From: Pedosphaera parvula Ellin514
Lineage (GTDB): Bacteria; Verrucomicrobiota; Verrucomicrobiia; Limisphaerales; Pedosphaeraceae
Direction of reading: 5' to 3'
DNA: 64,000 bases
Assembly (NCBI RefSeq): GCF_000172555.1
Contig: NZ_ABOX02000034.1
Coordinates: 1 to 64,000 of the forward strand
Shown here one piece after another: positions 24,699 to 33,651 of the stretch; within the stretch, counting starts at the first letter, position 1, and every line of letters begins with the position of its first letter. Under the pieces are notes generated by a model. It saw nothing but the letters and a program-made list of their open reading frames with translations. It was not told the origin of the DNA and did not search any database. Made by a program: the position numbers and the translations under genes.

Positions 24699-25168
24699 AA
24701 ATCTGGAAGGTCATTCTCGCCACTCTGGTTATTTTTGGAGCGGGCGTGGTTACCGGTGGTTTGCTGGTGAACCACGTCGTTCGCATCAAGGACCAGAAAA
24801 AGATCAAACCCCTTTCCGTGCAGGCAGTCACACCCTGGCAGCAGCATAATCGCGAGCTGCTGCATCGCATGGATCGCGAGTTGAACCTCACCCCCGAGCA
24901 ACACGATCGTCTCGAGAAAATCATCATCGATGGTCAGGAGCGCACGAAAGCGTTATGGAAACCAATTGCTCCGCAGATGAACAAGGAATCGCAACGGGTG
25001 CGCAGCGAACTGCGCGACGAGCTCACGCCGGAACAGCGCAAGAAGTTCGATGAACTTGTCAAACCCCACCCTAAAAAGCAGGATGACAAACAGCATCATC
25101 CTGGCACCAATACTGCAGAGATTTCAACGAACTCGCCTGCAACGAACAGCGCTGTTACCAATCAGTAA
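24695..25168 (+). CDS. Spy/CpxP/CnrX-like periplasmic sensor protein
   Basis: 157 residues from the GTG at 24695 (a TTG at 24692 is the alternative). An N-terminal membrane anchor (VILATLVIFGAGVVTGGLLV) precedes a helical periplasmic domain with two LTPEQ-type motifs, ELNLTPEQHDRLEKI and RDELTPEQRKKFDELV, typical of Spy/CpxP/ZraP/CnrX proteins. The tail is rich in Lys, His and Asp (HPKKQDDKQHHPG), which could bind metal, and ends in a Thr/Asn-rich stretch. With the sigma and membrane-protein genes it forms a CnrHYX-like set, convergent with a copper ATPase. Confidence 0.75.
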   Translation: MKIWKVILATLVIFGAGVVTGGLLVNHVVRIKDQKKIKPLSVQAVTPWQQHNRELLHRMDRELNLTPEQHDRLEKIIIDGQERTKALWKPIAPQMNKESQRVRSELRDELTPEQRKKFDELVKPHPKKQDDKQHHPGTNTAEISTNSPATNSAVTNQ

Positions 25169-25207
25169 TTCCTCAGCCCCCCAGCAACGCCATCTTTCAG
25201 GCTCAAA

Positions 25208-27580
25208 TTAATTTCCACCGACTCGCCAGCCGCTATTCGTCATCGTTAATATCCAGGTCCGAAGCGATTCGCCGACGCAGTTTTGCCAGAGAAACGCATC
25301 CCAGCGTAGCAAGCGCAACGCATTGCCGATGACCACCATGTCCGACAGTCCCATCGCCAGCGCGCACAATACCGGGCTGAGAAAGCCAAGCGCGGCCAGC
25401 GGTATGCCGATGATGTTGTAAAAGAATGCCCAAAATAAATTCTGTTTGATTGTCTTCAACGTCGCACGCGCCAGCCCCAACGCCTCCGGCACCGCGTGAA
25501 TTTCCGATTTCAGCAAAATAATATCCGCCGCCTCGCGCGCCACATCGCTCGCCCGGCTGACCGCGATGCCTATATCCGCTGCCTCCAACGCCGGCGCATC
25601 ATTAATCCCATCGCCGATGAACGCCACGCGCTCCCCCTTCTTTTGCAACACCTGGATGAACCCGGCCTTGTCCTCCGGCAGCACTTCCGCGAACACATGG
25701 CCGCTGGGAATTCCCACTTCCCGCGCAATCGCCTGCGCGGTCAGCGGATTATCGCCGGTTAACAAATAGGTTTTGAATCCCCGCCTGTGCAATTTGCCAA
25801 TCACCTCCTGCGCACCTTCCTTCAACGTGTCCTGCACCGCCACGATGCCCATGAGCGATTGATCGATTGAAATCCCCAGCAACGTCGCCCCCTGCTCCGA
25901 CCATTGCTGCTCGAAATTCTTGCCTCGCGTCAGGTCCACGCCCGACGCCCGCAACCAGCGCAACGAACCCAACCGCACCAGCACCGGCGCACTTTGAAAA
26001 TTATCCATGCGCAACTTCGCCTGCACACCGGAGCCGCGAATTTCCACCCATTCTTGAAACGGATAATCGTCGTTATACAACTTCGCCACGCTCTGGCTGA
26101 TCGGATGATTCGACCGCCGCGCCAACGCCGCCGCGAGTTTCATCTCGTGCACAATCGGCCGGCGCCCGCCGGAACCATATTTCTCCTCGCTCACCACCAC
26201 CGGCTTGCCTTGCGTGATCGTGCCCGTCTTATCGAAGACCACCGCCGTGATTTTTCCCGCCCGCTCCAACGCAATCCCATCGCGAATCAAAATCCCGCGT
26301 CGCGCCGCCGCGTTCGTTCCCGCCATGATGGCAATCGGCGTCGCCAATCCCATCGCACACGGACACGCGATGATCAGCACCCCCGCCGCACAGATGACCG
26401 CTGCCGTCAGGTTGCTCTCCGGCACCGAAGGCGCCCACAAATACTGCGTCAATAACGCGCTCCAATGCCTCGCCGACTCCGGCGCCATGCCCCACAACAA
26501 ACCGGTCCCCAACGCCGCCAGCACCACCAGCGGCACGAACACACTGCTCACCCGATCCCCGAGTCGCTGGATGCCCGCGCGACTGTTCTGCGCCCGTTGC
26601 ACCGCGGCAATGATATGCGCCAACGCCGTCCCTTCACCTGTGGCCGTCACCCGCACGAACAAACTCCCATTCAAATTCGCCGTCCCCGCAAACACCTTCG
26701 CCCCGATCTCCTTCTCCACCGGAATCGATTCCCCGGTCAACATCGATTCATCGATCGTCGAATCGCCAAACACCACCTCGCCATCCGTCGGCACCTGATC
26801 GCCCGGCTTGAGAATAATCGTCTCCTCCAACTGCAGTTCCTTCACCGGCACGAGCGTCGCGGAATTGTCCGAGTTTCTCCGTCTCGCCATTTGCGGCGCC
26901 AGGTGCAGCAACGCCTGCAACGAACTCTCCGCCCGCGCACTCGTCCGCGCCTCAAACCAATGTCCCAGGCTGATCAACGTAATGATCGCCGCCGATTCCA
27001 TGAAATAGAGATGCCCGTGACTCCCCGTGAACAACGCCCAGACGCTGTAAAGAAATGCCGTCGTGGAACCGAGCGACACCAACGTGTCCATGTTCGAACT
27101 CCCCACCTTGAGCTGCCGCCACGCCCCCACGTAAAATCGTGCCCCGCAAAAAATCTGGACCGGCAACGCCAGCAGAAACGCCACCCACCGAAACCACGGC
27201 TGCATCCCCCAGCCAAAACCCCATTCCGCGATGATCAACGGCAACGTGCAGGCCAAGCCCACCACCACATTGAATTGCCAACCCGCCAACGGCGACCATT
27301 TCCGCGCCGTCTCCGTGCCCGCCTCGCCCTCCAACACATTCGGCTCATAACCCGCCGCCTTCACCGCCGCCAACACCGCTGGCACATCCGGCGACCCCTT
27401 CCAACGCACCGTCGCCCGCCCCTGCTCCAGCTCCACCGACGCCCCGGCAACCCCCGGCACACCTTGAATCGCCTCCGTCACATGCCGCGCGCAATTGCTG
27501 CAAGTCATGCCATTGACCGCCAATTCCGTCGCCCCCGACGTCCCCGGCGCAATTGTTTCAGATGTAGATCCCGCACCCAT
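25208..27580 (-). CDS. copA: Copper-translocating P1B-type ATPase
   Basis: About 790 residues from the ATG at 27580; the upstream frame to 27730 lacks family features. It has one N-terminal heavy-metal-associated domain (GMTCSNCARHV, Cys27 and Cys30), membrane helices with the transport motif IIACPCAMGLATP, the phosphorylation site VFDKTGTITQGKP, SNHPISQSV (the HP motif), and GDGINDAPALEAADIGIA. The NALRLLRW segment in the last membrane helix supports a Cu(I) exporter. It pumps copper out of the cytoplasm. It is convergent with the ECF/Spy-like operon, 39 bp apart. No copper repressor is adjacent. The complement is unusually free of stops, so long antisense frames are artefacts. Confidence 0.93.
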   Translation of the reverse strand: MGAGSTSETIAPGTSGATELAVNGMTCSNCARHVTEAIQGVPGVAGASVELEQGRATVRWKGSPDVPAVLAAVKAAGYEPNVLEGEAGTETARKWSPLAGWQFNVVVGLACTLPLIIAEWGFGWGMQPWFRWVAFLLALPVQIFCGARFYVGAWRQLKVGSSNMDTLVSLGSTTAFLYSVWALFTGSHGHLYFMESAAIITLISLGHWFEARTSARAESSLQALLHLAPQMARRRNSDNSATLVPVKELQLEETIILKPGDQVPTDGEVVFGDSTIDESMLTGESIPVEKEIGAKVFAGTANLNGSLFVRVTATGEGTALAHIIAAVQRAQNSRAGIQRLGDRVSSVFVPLVVLAALGTGLLWGMAPESARHWSALLTQYLWAPSVPESNLTAAVICAAGVLIIACPCAMGLATPIAIMAGTNAAARRGILIRDGIALERAGKITAVVFDKTGTITQGKPVVVSEEKYGSGGRRPIVHEMKLAAALARRSNHPISQSVAKLYNDDYPFQEWVEIRGSGVQAKLRMDNFQSAPVLVRLGSLRWLRASGVDLTRGKNFEQQWSEQGATLLGISIDQSLMGIVAVQDTLKEGAQEVIGKLHRRGFKTYLLTGDNPLTAQAIAREVGIPSGHVFAEVLPEDKAGFIQVLQKKGERVAFIGDGINDAPALEAADIGIAVSRASDVAREAADIILLKSEIHAVPEALGLARATLKTIKQNLFWAFFYNIIGIPLAALGFLSPVLCALAMGLSDMVVIGNALRLLRWDAFLWQNCVGESLRTWILTMTNSGWRVGGN

Positions 27581-27730
27581 AATTCTTCTGATACCGCGAG
27601 TGTAATGGACGCTGGGCCTTACGTCTAACCCGCAATTGAACCGCCTCCCGGGAACAGCATGATGCCACGAGAACACAGCAGCGAGGATGGAAGATGGCGA
27701 AACGTCCAACACGCAACATCGCACGCCCAA

Positions 27731-27780
27731 ACCACGACGCAGATTTACGCAGAAGAGCGTGAAGCAACGCAGGGTTACGG
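27731..27780. repeat. Decamer-period tract (AGnnnnACGC type)
   Basis: Five consecutive 10-bp units each end in ACGC or a close variant (accacgACGC, agatttACGC, agaagaGCGT, gaagcaACGC, agggttACGG). The tract lies at the 3' end of the next gene and runs into its stop codon. It shows the same 10-bp period as tracts at 30521, 30991, 40581, 40711, 41801 and 41941. Confidence 0.7.
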
Positions 27781-29352
27781 CACTTGCAGGGTGTAGAAGT
27801 GCCGCGCGCTGGTTGATCCAACGGGGTTCGTGAACGAGAAGTTTCCGCTTCCATCAAAACTCCCGCTCGTCAAAATCGTCCAGTTGGTCCTCTGCACTGA
27901 CAGATCGGTCGAGGTCAAGACGTGATAAGTGCCGCCGAGTCCGCTGTTATTGGTCCCGCTCATGACGAAGTTCCCGGCGTTCAAGGTGACATGCTGGATC
28001 GTCGGTGGCGGGGCGGTAAAGGTAAACTTGTCTGCCGCGGTTAGGGCCGAGGTTCCATAACCGAAAATAGGTGCGGTGACATTGCCGGCGCTAGTTTGTT
28101 TGACTCCCGATTGAACCGTCACATCCACGGTCCCGGAACCGCTCGGGACGGTGACGGAGATCTGTGTATCGCTGAGCATGTTGACCGAACTGGCGGCGTT
28201 GGTTCCAAAGAACACCGATAGGCGCCCTGCTGCACCTGAGAAATTCTGACCAGTGATGTTGAGATTACTGCCGGGCCAACCCTGTGTAGCGCTCAAGCTG
28301 GTCACCATGGGTGCGAGGTTGAGAACCTCGAAGTCATTAGCGGTGAGCCCCTTCAGTTTCATGACATCCGTCATATCCCAGGTAGCACTGAGATTGTTAC
28401 TGGCGTTGACCGAGCCAGGAGCGCCGCTGACATTTATCGCTGCCGCCAAGCCGCCGGTGTCCGCGACAATGAGGCCATATTGCTGCATGGCACGGGCAAG
28501 AACCTGGGATTGAGACCCCATCAAGCTAATCGAATTGTTCACGGCTGGCGTGTTCTTCAAGCGCAACCGGCTGCCGAGGGGAATGGTGTTGGTGGAGACT
28601 GCCGTGGAAGAGCCCTTGTGTGAAGCAGGGTAAATATATCGCGAGTCAATAACGCGGTTCGGCAGCGTCACGCGCACGGCATGGTTGATCACACCCTGGC
28701 CTCCCTGCGCTACTGGCAACGCTTCATCGGGCCGGGCCAGGCCGGGAAGTATCGGCAATCCTGCACCGTCGCCGGACATCCATCCGAGGGGACGAAAACT
28801 GTTCGTGCCAAAGCCCCAAAATGATTCTATGGCCGCATGCCACTTGCCGTCGGAGTTCTCCGAAGGCCGGCTGGCGTACCACAGTTCATAACCGACGTTG
28901 TTATCCTCATCCCAGACGATTAGGTGAGAGTCACCGCGATTACCGACGCCGGGATTGGGTCCGTTTTGAAAATCACCTTCCAGCACGGCGTTTGCCGGAA
29001 TCGGCACCGGGATGAGGTCGCTCTCGTCGGGATAATTGTCGATGACGACATTCACCTTGGCGGTGCTGTTGCCATGGACGACATTGTAAGGAATGCCATA
29101 CAAGGCGCTGGCTCCATTGGCAGGATTATCCACACCCCAACCGGGCGTGACGAGAGCCGAGGTGCCGATGTTGGCGATGATGGCCGCTGAGTTCGTCGCG
29201 ACCGGTGCGTTGGTGATGATCTGATTCCAGGGATTGTTCGCGGGAAAGAGCTGGTTGCCGAGCAATGAAGCCAGCGCGGAGCCAACCGGCGTTAACACTG
29301 TCCCTGCCGCCAATACCGCCAAGCGTTTTCTACGTCGTCTTAGTTTTCGCAT
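27775..29352 (-). CDS. Secreted protein with an IPT/TIG domain and a C-terminal verrucomicrobial tail domain
   Basis: 525 residues with a strongly basic N terminus (RKLRRRRKRL) and a hydrophobic core ending in an Ala-rich cleavage site. The N-terminal ~320 residues form a domain I cannot name (NNPWNQIITNAPVA, IVWDEDNNVGYELWYAS, GWMSGDGAGLPILPGL). An IPT/TIG immunoglobulin-like domain follows near 345-440 (APMVTSLSATQGWPGSNLNI, TQISVTVPSGSGTVDVTV). The end (STDLSVQRTNWTILT...HFYTLQVP) is the short terminal domain seen on many exported proteins of this phylum. It is probably exported; the function is unknown. Confidence 0.7.
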   Translation of the reverse strand: MRKLRRRRKRLAVLAAGTVLTPVGSALASLLGNQLFPANNPWNQIITNAPVATNSAAIIANIGTSALVTPGWGVDNPANGASALYGIPYNVVHGNSTAKVNVVIDNYPDESDLIPVPIPANAVLEGDFQNGPNPGVGNRGDSHLIVWDEDNNVGYELWYASRPSENSDGKWHAAIESFWGFGTNSFRPLGWMSGDGAGLPILPGLARPDEALPVAQGGQGVINHAVRVTLPNRVIDSRYIYPASHKGSSTAVSTNTIPLGSRLRLKNTPAVNNSISLMGSQSQVLARAMQQYGLIVADTGGLAAAINVSGAPGSVNASNNLSATWDMTDVMKLKGLTANDFEVLNLAPMVTSLSATQGWPGSNLNITGQNFSGAAGRLSVFFGTNAASSVNMLSDTQISVTVPSGSGTVDVTVQSGVKQTSAGNVTAPIFGYGTSALTAADKFTFTAPPPTIQHVTLNAGNFVMSGTNNSGLGGTYHVLTSTDLSVQRTNWTILTSGSFDGSGNFSFTNPVGSTSARHFYTLQVP

Positions 29353-29418
29353 CTGAACAACCTTTGCGTCAGCATTGATACTCCCAATTCACCCGAAGGC
29401 AAGCAGGAAAGGATCGCA

Positions 29419-30474
29419 CTAAGCCGAGCCGGGCGGGATGGTCCAAAGCGGCTGACCGACATCCTTCTCGGCTGCCGGACCGGAAATGTAAGGCGAGACA
29501 ATCCCCGGCAATACTTGAACGTCGAAAATCTCTTCGATGCCCGTGCAAAATTCCAGATGCCCTGCGATGGCACCGGTCCGCAAATCAACCACCCAAAGCC
29601 CACAACGCAGTTTGTCGCGATCAGCCATGATGGGGAGTCCTTCCAACGATGGACGGGCTTTGGAGAGACCGACGAACGCGTAACCACCGTGAATGGCCAG
29701 ACCACGCGAAACGCCCGGCACGTGAGCCACGGAAGTGACCTGGCCACTTTGGGAATCAGCCACCGCCAACTCGCCCTGGCCGGAGTGGAGAAAGAAAATC
29801 TGATTACCTTCCACCCGCGGCGAATGCGGGAGGGAGAGACCACGAGTCAGCATGCGGCCGCTGGGGACTTCCATGAGAAAGCCGCCATTCTGTTTGACGC
29901 CGCGCCAACCAGAGGGCGTGTCCGTTTCTCCCAAGGCCGTGACGTAACGGGGTGCGCCGTTGACGACGGCCAGCCCGTTGAGATGACAGCGGTCTTCGGG
30001 ACGCAGAGTGGATATGAACGGCGGCTTCCAGCGTGGGGCAAAACTGTAATGTGGATGCAGGGCGGAGAGGCAGGAGAAGAGTGTGTTGACGGTCCAGAAT
30101 TCGCTTCCTCCCGAAGGCGCCGCGACCCAGGCGGCTTCGTGCGCTCGGATGTCATCGGTGAAATGGGAGGTGCGGGCCAGGAAACAGGCGTCATGATGTC
30201 CCTTGAGCTTGGCGGCGATGTCCGGGGCGTTGCGGAGGAACCAGACTTCCTTGCGCGTGCAAACGGCGATCGTCCCGGACTTGACCGCGATGCCCATGGC
30301 CCGCTCGAATTGATTAAACGTCAGCGTGAGCCGGCCTTCCCGTGCCGACACCACGACGAGGTGGCCGGTCTGGTAAGTGGAGATGAGCACCGACAAACGC
30401 AATTGCGCGAGGAGCGCGGGCAAACTGTCCGAGTGGGCGCAGCGGATGTCGCGGTATTCCATGGGCGAATTCAT
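29419..30474 (-). CDS. TIGR03032-type conserved hypothetical protein
   Basis: About 351 residues from the ATG at 30474 (frame open to 30549). It resembles the TIGR03032 family of propeller-like proteins: SVLISTYQTGHLVVV, GIAVKSGTIAVCTRKEVW, EFWTVNTLFSCLSALH, the conserved RCHLNGLAVVNGAPRYVTALGETD split over the middle, SPRVEGNQIFFLHSGQGEL and ...GLWVVDLRTG. There is no signal peptide. The role is unknown; homologues often sit near glycan or tetratricopeptide genes. A decamer-period tract (30521-30590) lies just upstream of its start. Confidence 0.78.
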   Translation of the reverse strand: MNSPMEYRDIRCAHSDSLPALLAQLRLSVLISTYQTGHLVVVSAREGRLTLTFNQFERAMGIAVKSGTIAVCTRKEVWFLRNAPDIAAKLKGHHDACFLARTSHFTDDIRAHEAAWVAAPSGGSEFWTVNTLFSCLSALHPHYSFAPRWKPPFISTLRPEDRCHLNGLAVVNGAPRYVTALGETDTPSGWRGVKQNGGFLMEVPSGRMLTRGLSLPHSPRVEGNQIFFLHSGQGELAVADSQSGQVTSVAHVPGVSRGLAIHGGYAFVGLSKARPSLEGLPIMADRDKLRCGLWVVDLRTGAIAGHLEFCTGIEEIFDVQVLPGIVSPYISGPAAEKDVGQPLWTIPPGSA

Positions 30475-30520
30475 GGGCAAGCGAGTAGAGCAGTGCGTTG
30501 AATGCGCATCAATGATTTTT

Positions 30521-30590
30521 GAACGGCCACGAAAAAGCACAAGGGACACAAAAACACCTGCCCGCAGAACACGCCGATTTACGCAGAAAG
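30521..30590. repeat. Degenerate decamer-period tract
   Basis: The 10-bp period is seen as CCAC/GCAC boxes at 30527 and 30537 and as ACGC(A/C)G boxes at 30571 and 30581. It is intergenic, between the TIGR03032 gene and a small membrane-protein gene, and belongs with the other decamer tracts by period rather than exact sequence. Confidence 0.5.
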
Positions 30591-30612
30591 GAGAATTGAA
30601 CTCTTTTGGGGG

Positions 30613-30921
30613 TTATTTTGGCACTCCGTGAAAAAAGGTTGGGAACCAGTCGGGCAGTTGATAATACGCCAGCCAATAGCTGCCAAAGGCCATCAGCAGC
30701 AACAGCATCGCCTTCTCGCCGGCCCAGCGACCGTCCACGGGGTCGCGATAATCAATGGTGGGATGTTGGTCGAAGCCGTCGGGTTTTCGGAACATAATTT
30801 TAAACCAGAGGAAACCGATGGTGCCGGCAATGGCGAGCGAGCAATACTCGAGCCTGGTTGCGTGCCGAAAGAATTCGACCCAGATCAGGAAAAATTCTTT
30901 GAGGCATTGGAACGTGTTCAC
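30613..30921 (-). CDS. Small hypothetical membrane protein
   Basis: Taken from the GTG at 30921 this is about 102 residues; the frame stays open to 31038, but the extra part reads like non-coding repeat sequence. There are two hydrophobic segments, LEYCSLAIAGTIGFLWFKIM and AMLLLLMAFGSYWLAYYQL, joined by a charged loop (RKPDGFDQHPTIDYRDPVDG). The start is uncertain and no family is recognised. Decamer-like tracts lie on both sides. Confidence 0.5.
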   Translation of the reverse strand: MNTFQCLKEFFLIWVEFFRHATRLEYCSLAIAGTIGFLWFKIMFRKPDGFDQHPTIDYRDPVDGRWAGEKAMLLLLMAFGSYWLAYYQLPDWFPTFFHGVPK

Positions 30922-30990
30922 AGCGTCACCTACGGGTGAAGACTGGTGGAGGTGGGGTGAAAATGTCAAACATGAATGAAAAGGAAGCCT

Positions 30991-31046
30991 AACCACGGAT
31001 GCACACGGACAAAGATATGAATAGCCACGAGGAGGCACAAAGGAGA
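30991..31046. repeat. Degenerate decamer-period tract (CACGGA type)
   Basis: CACGGA at 30994 and 31004, then CCACGA at 31025 and GCACAA at 31035, show a 10-bp period. It lies in the spacer upstream of the small membrane-protein gene and downstream of the beta-rich exported protein. Confidence 0.5.
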
Positions 31047-31092
31047 GGTGCCCAGGATAGAGAATGGTTCTGGAACCATCCGGACCTACTGT

Positions 31093-32955
31093 TCAACGTA
31101 AGCGGAAAAACTGGCTGGGTGTTACTCCAGTGGCATTGGTGTATGGGCTCGTGGCTGCAGGAATGTCCACGTATGGACCGACGACGTTGGTAGCTGATTG
31201 CAATACAGACGTGTCTGGCCAGCTTAACACAAAATTGGAGCCGCTCCTGCCAACTAGAAGCGTGGGATGGGGAGCCGGCACAATCTCACCAGAGGCAAGA
31301 ACCTGGCCACGATATGTCCCGGAAGCGAGCCCGACCGGATTAATGAAACGCACCTTGGAGAGTTCGGCTGTGGGAAGTTGTGGATTGCTGACGACGATTT
31401 GACTGGCTCCGCCGCCGGTGGTGGAACCATTCCAGTTTTGGATCGACAAGATTCCGGTTCCAATGCCGAGAGAGTTTTGAAAAAGAAACTTGCTGCCCAT
31501 CGCACTCAGGGAACTGCCGCCAATCATGGCTGCACCGTTCACGGTGAGCTGCCTGCCATTGCCATAAATCGAGCTGTTGAAATTCACCGAACCGGTCACC
31601 GTGACGTTCATGCCGAGCGACAAGGGGGAAGTAAAATTGACTGTGCTGGTGGATGAAACATTGTTGTTCAATGTGCAGGCAGCGCCTCCCAGCGTCACGC
31701 TTCCGCCGGAAGTCAAGGCACCCGCCACGAATATCGTACCGGAGGAATTGGCAGTAAACGAGCCGGTCGTTGCGATTGTATTTAAAGTGAGCCCCTCATA
31801 GCTGTATAACGAAACGTTTCTCGCTGCCGGGATGGTGATTCCTGTGAAACGATTGCCTGAAGTCAGCACAATATCCTTGGATGTTCCCGCGCTTAATGTC
31901 GTGGCACCAGTCACGTTCAAAGCCCAGCTTTGAACAATGTTTCCCTGAGCCGAGACCGAGAGTGTTCCCCCGATGGTGGAGCTGCCTAGGGTGAGTCCAT
32001 TGATGTCCACCAGGGTAACATCTTTGGCGGAAGCGATGCTGACCGTCGCAAAATCATTTCCGGGATTGCTCAGTATAATATTATTTCCCGAGCCGGCATA
32101 GAAGAAGGCTGATGAGCCGGCACCATTAACGGAAAGAGCGCCAAACTGAGTGATGGCTCCAGAGGTGTTTACCCACAGATTTCCCGAAATGGTGGAAGCC
32201 CCAAAATTGAGGCTGTTGATATCGCTGATCGTAACGTCTTTGCCGGAAGTGATGACCACGGTCGGGAAGTCGTTGGCAACCTGATTCAACACGATGTTGT
32301 TCGCGGACCCAGCAGAGAAAGTGGCGGTCCTGCTCAGAGCTACCCGGAGAGCGCCCGACTGCGTGATGGCTCCGGCTGTGGTCACAGTGAGATTACCGGT
32401 AATCATCGAATTGCCGAAATTGAGCGCAGAACTGGTGGCCAGGGTGACATTGTTGGCAGCGGTGATGGTGGCTGTGGAAAAATTATTTGCAACGTTGTTA
32501 AGGGTGACATCGCCAGCGGGTGATAGAATGGTGACTGCTCCCGTGGCCACGATAATCTCCGCCCCCTGGGTGATGCTACCGCCATTGGCGGCAGAAAGAG
32601 AGAGGTCGCCCGTTGGCATGTTGATGGAGCCGTTGATGGCAATGCTGGAATTGGCGGTGAGTTCCAGCGAGGCGGGATTCGAAACCGACTTCACGATCGC
32701 CGAATCCACGGTGATGTTTCCCTGTGCTGAAAATGCACTGGTGGTAACGATGAGGATAGGTGTCCCGTTATCCAGCAAATTTGCTATGTCGGTGACGGAA
32801 ATGGTTGCCTTGTCCGCCGTGGGCGTAAAATAGCCCCAGGACCAGGAACCGCCTGAGGTGGGAGCCGAACCGATGGTGATGTCCGAATTCGCCCTGACCT
32901 GGATCGCGGAAAGCAAAAGAAGGCCGGAAAAAAGCGCGAAACAACGATGGCTCAT
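31093..32955 (-). CDS. Exported beta-repeat (filamentous haemagglutinin-like) protein
   Basis: 620 residues from the ATG at 32955, which opens a signal peptide (CFALFSGLLLLSAIQVRA). The upstream frame to 33294 is antisense to the GNAT gene and is discarded. The body is composed of degenerate ~60-residue repeats, for example NNIVLNQVANDFPTVVIT / KDVTISDINSLNFGAST and NNIILSNPGNDFATVSIA / KDVTLVDINGLTLGSST, rich in N, T, S, G and V. This suggests a right-handed beta-helix as in surface adhesins. The C terminus has a short FVLSWPDTSVLQSATN...FFRLR domain. No autotransporter barrel is present. It is likely exported, with a possible adhesin role. Confidence 0.72.
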   Translation of the reverse strand: MSHRCFALFSGLLLLSAIQVRANSDITIGSAPTSGGSWSWGYFTPTADKATISVTDIANLLDNGTPILIVTTSAFSAQGNITVDSAIVKSVSNPASLELTANSSIAINGSINMPTGDLSLSAANGGSITQGAEIIVATGAVTILSPAGDVTLNNVANNFSTATITAANNVTLATSSALNFGNSMITGNLTVTTAGAITQSGALRVALSRTATFSAGSANNIVLNQVANDFPTVVITSGKDVTISDINSLNFGASTISGNLWVNTSGAITQFGALSVNGAGSSAFFYAGSGNNIILSNPGNDFATVSIASAKDVTLVDINGLTLGSSTIGGTLSVSAQGNIVQSWALNVTGATTLSAGTSKDIVLTSGNRFTGITIPAARNVSLYSYEGLTLNTIATTGSFTANSSGTIFVAGALTSGGSVTLGGAACTLNNNVSSTSTVNFTSPLSLGMNVTVTGSVNFNSSIYGNGRQLTVNGAAMIGGSSLSAMGSKFLFQNSLGIGTGILSIQNWNGSTTGGGASQIVVSNPQLPTAELSKVRFINPVGLASGTYRGQVLASGEIVPAPHPTLLVGRSGSNFVLSWPDTSVLQSATNVVGPYVDIPAATSPYTNATGVTPSQFFRLR

Positions 32956-33058
32956 AGGTAAAAGTCTTATCTGATAATTTTGTCTCTCTTGAACGACAGA
33001 TATCATTCCAATCCCAGTGGAATTGTCTACATAATTAGACGGGTAGAAGGCGGTCCTG

Positions 33059-33472
33059 TCAGCAGTGGTCGGTGGCTTGTTTTTCGGTGCGGGGGACGAT
33101 GTAGGCGGTTTGTTGTTTGCGGAAGCCCAGGGTTTCGTAAAACGAGGCTTTGTCGGGAGCGGCGGTGAGGGTGCAAAACAGATAATCTCTGGTCTGCTGT
33201 TTGAGGTGGTCGATGATGTGGGTGCCGATGCCGCGTCGCTGATGCGTGGGAGCGACGATGACATCGACAATGAGGCAGTAATATTTTCCGTCATCGACGG
33301 TGCGGCCGCAGCCGACGAGTTGGTTCTGGTCGTAGGCGAAGATGAGGTGGGTGCTTTTGGAAAAGGCGTCCTGGAGTTCAGAGGCGCTTCGTGGTCCCCA
33401 GCCGACGGATTGGAAGAGGGTGGACAAGTTTTCCCAGGAAAGGTTTTCGGTGGTGTGCTGGTAGTGGATCAT
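33059..33472 (-). CDS. GNAT family N-acetyltransferase
   Basis: 137 residues of a GCN5-related acetyltransferase: an N-terminal strand-helix region (SWENLSTLFQSVGWG), HLIFAYDQNQLVGCGRTV, a central strand DVIVAPTHQRRGIGTHII (the acetyl-CoA Q/RxxGxG/A loop is QRRGIG), and a final KASFYETLGFRKQQTAY. The length is complete. The substrate is unknown. It is encoded just left of the restriction island and reads away from it. Confidence 0.88.
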   Translation of the reverse strand: MIHYQHTTENLSWENLSTLFQSVGWGPRSASELQDAFSKSTHLIFAYDQNQLVGCGRTVDDGKYYCLIVDVIVAPTHQRRGIGTHIIDHLKQQTRDYLFCTLTAAPDKASFYETLGFRKQQTAYIVPRTEKQATDHC

Positions 33473-33501
33473 GGATGGCCTTTGGTTGGCGGCGAGAATA
33501 A

Positions 33502-33651
33502 GGGATTAGACAGGAATGGAAAAGTTTTTCAGCAAAATTCAGCGGCTATCGATACGAGGGCATGAAATTTGGGGAGCCCTTCGCCTATCCTGCGGATATC
33601 CTCACCAAGTATGAGCGTGGCGAGGAGGTTACAGCCGGCCTCAATGTTTAA
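33502..33651 (+). pseudogene. C-terminal gene remnant at the island edge
   Basis: The frame from 33502 to a TAA at 33649-33651 encodes about 49 residues that read like the true end of a protein (FSGYRYEGMKFGEPF, then YPADILTKYERGEEV, ending AGLNV). It has no credible start codon or ribosome binding site, and an in-frame stop lies just upstream. Its stop codon overlaps the stop of the convergent DUF4917 gene (TTAA). It looks like the tail of a gene whose 5' part has been lost. The family is not recognised. Confidence 0.35.

Noticed and set aside
26465-27628. 387-codon plus-strand frame rich in Arg, His and Pro
   Set aside because: It is antisense to the copper ATPase gene, with a composition typical of shadow frames.
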